From NCBI GenBank assembly GCA_019745075.1, contig JAIETR010000005.1:53889-117888 (forward strand): a DNA stretch of 64,000 nucleotides. Direction: 5' to 3'. The translations under genes and the position numbers were made by a program. Every line of letters begins with the position of its first letter. Within the stretch, counting starts at the first letter, position 1. The notes under the pieces are model-generated. The model was not told where the DNA came from and did not search any database. It saw nothing but the letters and a program-made list of their open reading frames with translations. Origin of the DNA: Qipengyuania sp. (lineage in GTDB: Bacteria; Pseudomonadota; Alphaproteobacteria; Sphingomonadales; Sphingomonadaceae). Positions 62,697 to 64,000 of this stretch are shown one piece after another.

Positions 62697-63383
62697 CTAG
62701 GGGGCGACGGTTTCCCCGCGCGCCGCGGCGAGCGCGTTCATCCGCAGCACCTTGGCGGCGAGGCTGCGGTTGAGCGCGCTGTCGAGCGCGCGCCCCACCT
62801 CGGGCGCCGCGCGCGCGAGCTGCGCCAGCGCCTCGCGATCGAAACGCGCGACCCGCATCGGCTCCGCCGCGCTGACCGTGGCGGTCGCGGTCTGGCCCGA
62901 AATCAGGCTCATTTCGCCGAGGAAATCGCCAGGAGCGCACTCCCCCACCCGCTTGCCGTCGACCGCGATCTCGGCCCGACCGCGCGCGACATAGATCAGC
63001 GGCGGCCTTGCCTGGCCCTGCGTGAGCAAGGCCTGGCCCGGCGCGATGTCGCGCCAGTCGATGAGATCCCGGAGGTGGCGTTGCTGCCCGGGCTCGGCGA
63101 TCTTCATCACCTCGTCGAACAGCTCGCGTTCTTCCTCCAGCAGCTTGCCGCTGCGCGCTCGCATCGCCAACGCCGCGAAGTGCACCGCGTTGACAGCCGC
63201 GAACAAGCCGGACCAGAACATCCACGCGAAACCCGCGCCCGTCAGCGTGAAATGGGCGAACGCCGCGATGCCAGCCAGCATGGTCAGCAGACGAACGATC
63301 CGGGGCCGTCGCTGCAGCGCCGCCGCCACCAGCAGCAGCGCGGCGAGATGGGCGAGAATCTGCCCGGGTGCCAAGCCATCCAT
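62697..63383 (-). CDS. Membrane protein with cyclic-nucleotide-binding domain (Popeye-like)
   Basis: 228 residues from ATG 63383, with AAGG immediately upstream. Three membrane helices (LAHLAALLLVAAALQ, LLTMLAGIAAFAHFTLTG, FAWMFWSGLFAAVNAVHFAALAM) precede a cyclic-nucleotide-binding beta-roll: IAPGQALLTQGQARPPLIYVARGRAEIAVDGKRVGECAPGDFLGEMSLISGQTATATVSA. No helix-turn-helix. The arrangement resembles bacterial Popeye-domain proteins; function unknown. It lies on the tRNA side of the island boundary and is probably core chromosome. Confidence 0.8.
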   Translation of the reverse strand: MDGLAPGQILAHLAALLLVAAALQRRPRIVRLLTMLAGIAAFAHFTLTGAGFAWMFWSGLFAAVNAVHFAALAMRARSGKLLEEERELFDEVMKIAEPGQQRHLRDLIDWRDIAPGQALLTQGQARPPLIYVARGRAEIAVDGKRVGECAPGDFLGEMSLISGQTATATVSAAEPMRVARFDREALAQLARAAPEVGRALDSALNRSLAAKVLRMNALAAARGETVAP

Positions 63384-63385
63384 CC

Positions 63386-63735
63386 TTGCGCCTTCCCCAA
63401 GTTTCGCGCCATCGGTCGCGGCCGCGGAAGGCGAAGCGGCGCAGCGCCTCCCACGGTCCGCCACGATAGCGGAACAGCGCGAGTCCGGGAAAGGCGAAAT
63501 CGCGCGCGGGCGCAAGGCCCGCGAGTTCCGACTGGAGCGCTTTCGCGGCGCTGGCCGAGACCTTGTTCTGGATGGTGACGTGGAGCCGCGGCGGGTGGCT
63601 GTCCCGCGCGGTCGGCATGCCGCGAAAACGCTCGGCGATTTCGGCGCGCGGATCGAGCATGGCGGGGCTCGCCAGGCCGAGGGCGGCGTCACGCCTCAGG
63701 CTCGTCGCGCCTCCGAACCGCGCGCGGGACCGGCT
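63386..63735 (-). pseudogene. LigT / 2'-5' RNA ligase-like, C-terminal half
   Basis: RFGGATSLRRDAALGLASPAMLDPRAEIAERF...PRLHVTIQNKVSASAAKALQSEL...ALFRYRGGPWEALRRFAFRGR matches the second half of the 2H phosphoesterase family, with one of the two HxT motifs (H-V-T). The first half and first HxT motif are absent: a stop precedes, and the next gene ends at 63766. No stop follows at the expected C-terminus; the frame runs on through the next gene. Probably a remnant. Confidence 0.45.
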
Positions 63736-63765
63736 CGAATTCGCCGGTCAGCCGCGCCGTCGGTC

Positions 63766-64000
63766 TTAGTGCCCGCGGCCGTGACCGCCGCTATAGCCGT
63801 GACCGCCGCTATAGCCGTGACCCCGGCGGTTGTAGCCGTTGTAACCATGTCTGCGGATCGGGCGATGTCCGCCGTCGCGGACGAAATAGACACCGTCGTA
63901 GCCGTCGTAGCCGTCGTAGCCGCCGTAGCCGCCGTAGCCGCCGTAGCCGCCGTAGCCGCCGTAGCCGCCGTAGCCGCCGTAGCCGCCGTAGCCGCCGTAG
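63766..64000 (-). CDS. Gly/Tyr-repeat protein, C-terminal part (5' end outside window)
   Basis: Minus-strand frame from the right edge to TAA 63766-63768. It encodes a run of Y-G-G units, then YDGYDGYDGVYFVRDGGHRPIRRHGYNGYNRRGHGYSGGHGYSGGHGRGH. Composition is low-complexity and rich in Gly, Tyr, His and Arg, as in exported glycine-rich proteins of sphingomonads. Function unknown. Confidence 0.6.
   Translation of the reverse strand, partial: YGGYGGYGGYGGYGGYGGYGGYGGYGGYDGYDGYDGVYFVRDGGHRPIRRHGYNGYNRRGHGYSGGHGYSGGHGRGH
63911..64000. repeat. 9-bp tandem repeat CCGCCGTAG
   Basis: About nine near-perfect copies run to the window edge, preceded by CCGTCGTAG variants at about 63894-63918. On the minus strand they encode Tyr-Gly-Gly (and Tyr-Asp-Gly) repeats. 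Copy number may vary between strains and may be collapsed in assembly. Confidence 0.85.

Noticed and set aside
63894..64000. CRISPR-like direct repeats
   Set aside because: The units are 9 bp with no spacers and encode Tyr-Gly-Gly on the minus strand.

Overview
The window is high-GC alphaproteobacterial DNA, and the gene families and repeats point to Sphingomonadales (Sphingomonas/Sphingobium-like). The evidence is a LigE-type beta-etherase homologue, a CmcJ-family enzyme, a TonB-receptor sugar locus, NasT/NasS control of nitrate assimilation, and two palindromic intergenic repeat types that I recognise from sphingomonads. Species cannot be assigned from sequence alone.

Left part (1-17.8 kb). 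A small catabolic-looking cluster (SnoaL-like protein, truncated gene stopped by a repeat, CmcJ-type oxidoreductase) precedes the NAD-linked formate dehydrogenase genes fdsG-B-A-D on the minus strand. Divergent from these are a LigE-like glutathione transferase and an aldo/keto reductase. Next comes nitrate assimilation: nasT-nasS, a leader with a terminator, a nitrate/nitrite transporter, nirB, nirD, nitrate reductase and the start of a siroheme-pathway methyltransferase. Two steps are broken: nirB has lost about 82 nt with a frameshift, and the methyltransferase stops after about 45 family-like residues.

Middle (17.8-25.6 kb). A sugar-phosphorolysis locus: a GH65 phosphorylase fused to a beta-phosphoglucomutase-type HAD domain, a TonB-dependent receptor, an MFS transporter and a LacI regulator, with palindromic candidate operators.

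Right part (25.6-62.6 kb). This looks like an accreted genomic island at an intact tRNA-Met gene (62537-62613, minus strand). Two direct copies of the tRNA 3' end lie at 25633 and 28696. The short inner segment carries a DUF1778/GNAT toxin-antitoxin pair and a DUF6880-like protein. The long segment is an anaerobic-respiration block: a Crp/Fnr regulator, narK-GHJI with accessory genes, molybdenum cofactor genes, hemN, nrdJ, nnrS, a CusCBA copper/silver efflux operon, and a porin plus two c-type cytochromes. Six FNR-like boxes (TTGAT-N4-ATCAA type) lie 51-81 bp upstream of start codons, all inside this segment, so the island appears to carry both regulator and regulon.

Decay is concentrated at 28.8-33.3 kb, where gntR, moaC, mobA and an alginate-export-type porin each carry one or more frameshifts, mostly in homopolymer runs, and at 52.5-53.1 kb. 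Beyond the tRNA lie a cyclic-nucleotide-binding membrane protein, a LigT-like fragment and the end of a Gly/Tyr-repeat protein. No CRISPR array, rRNA, complete transposase or integrase was seen.
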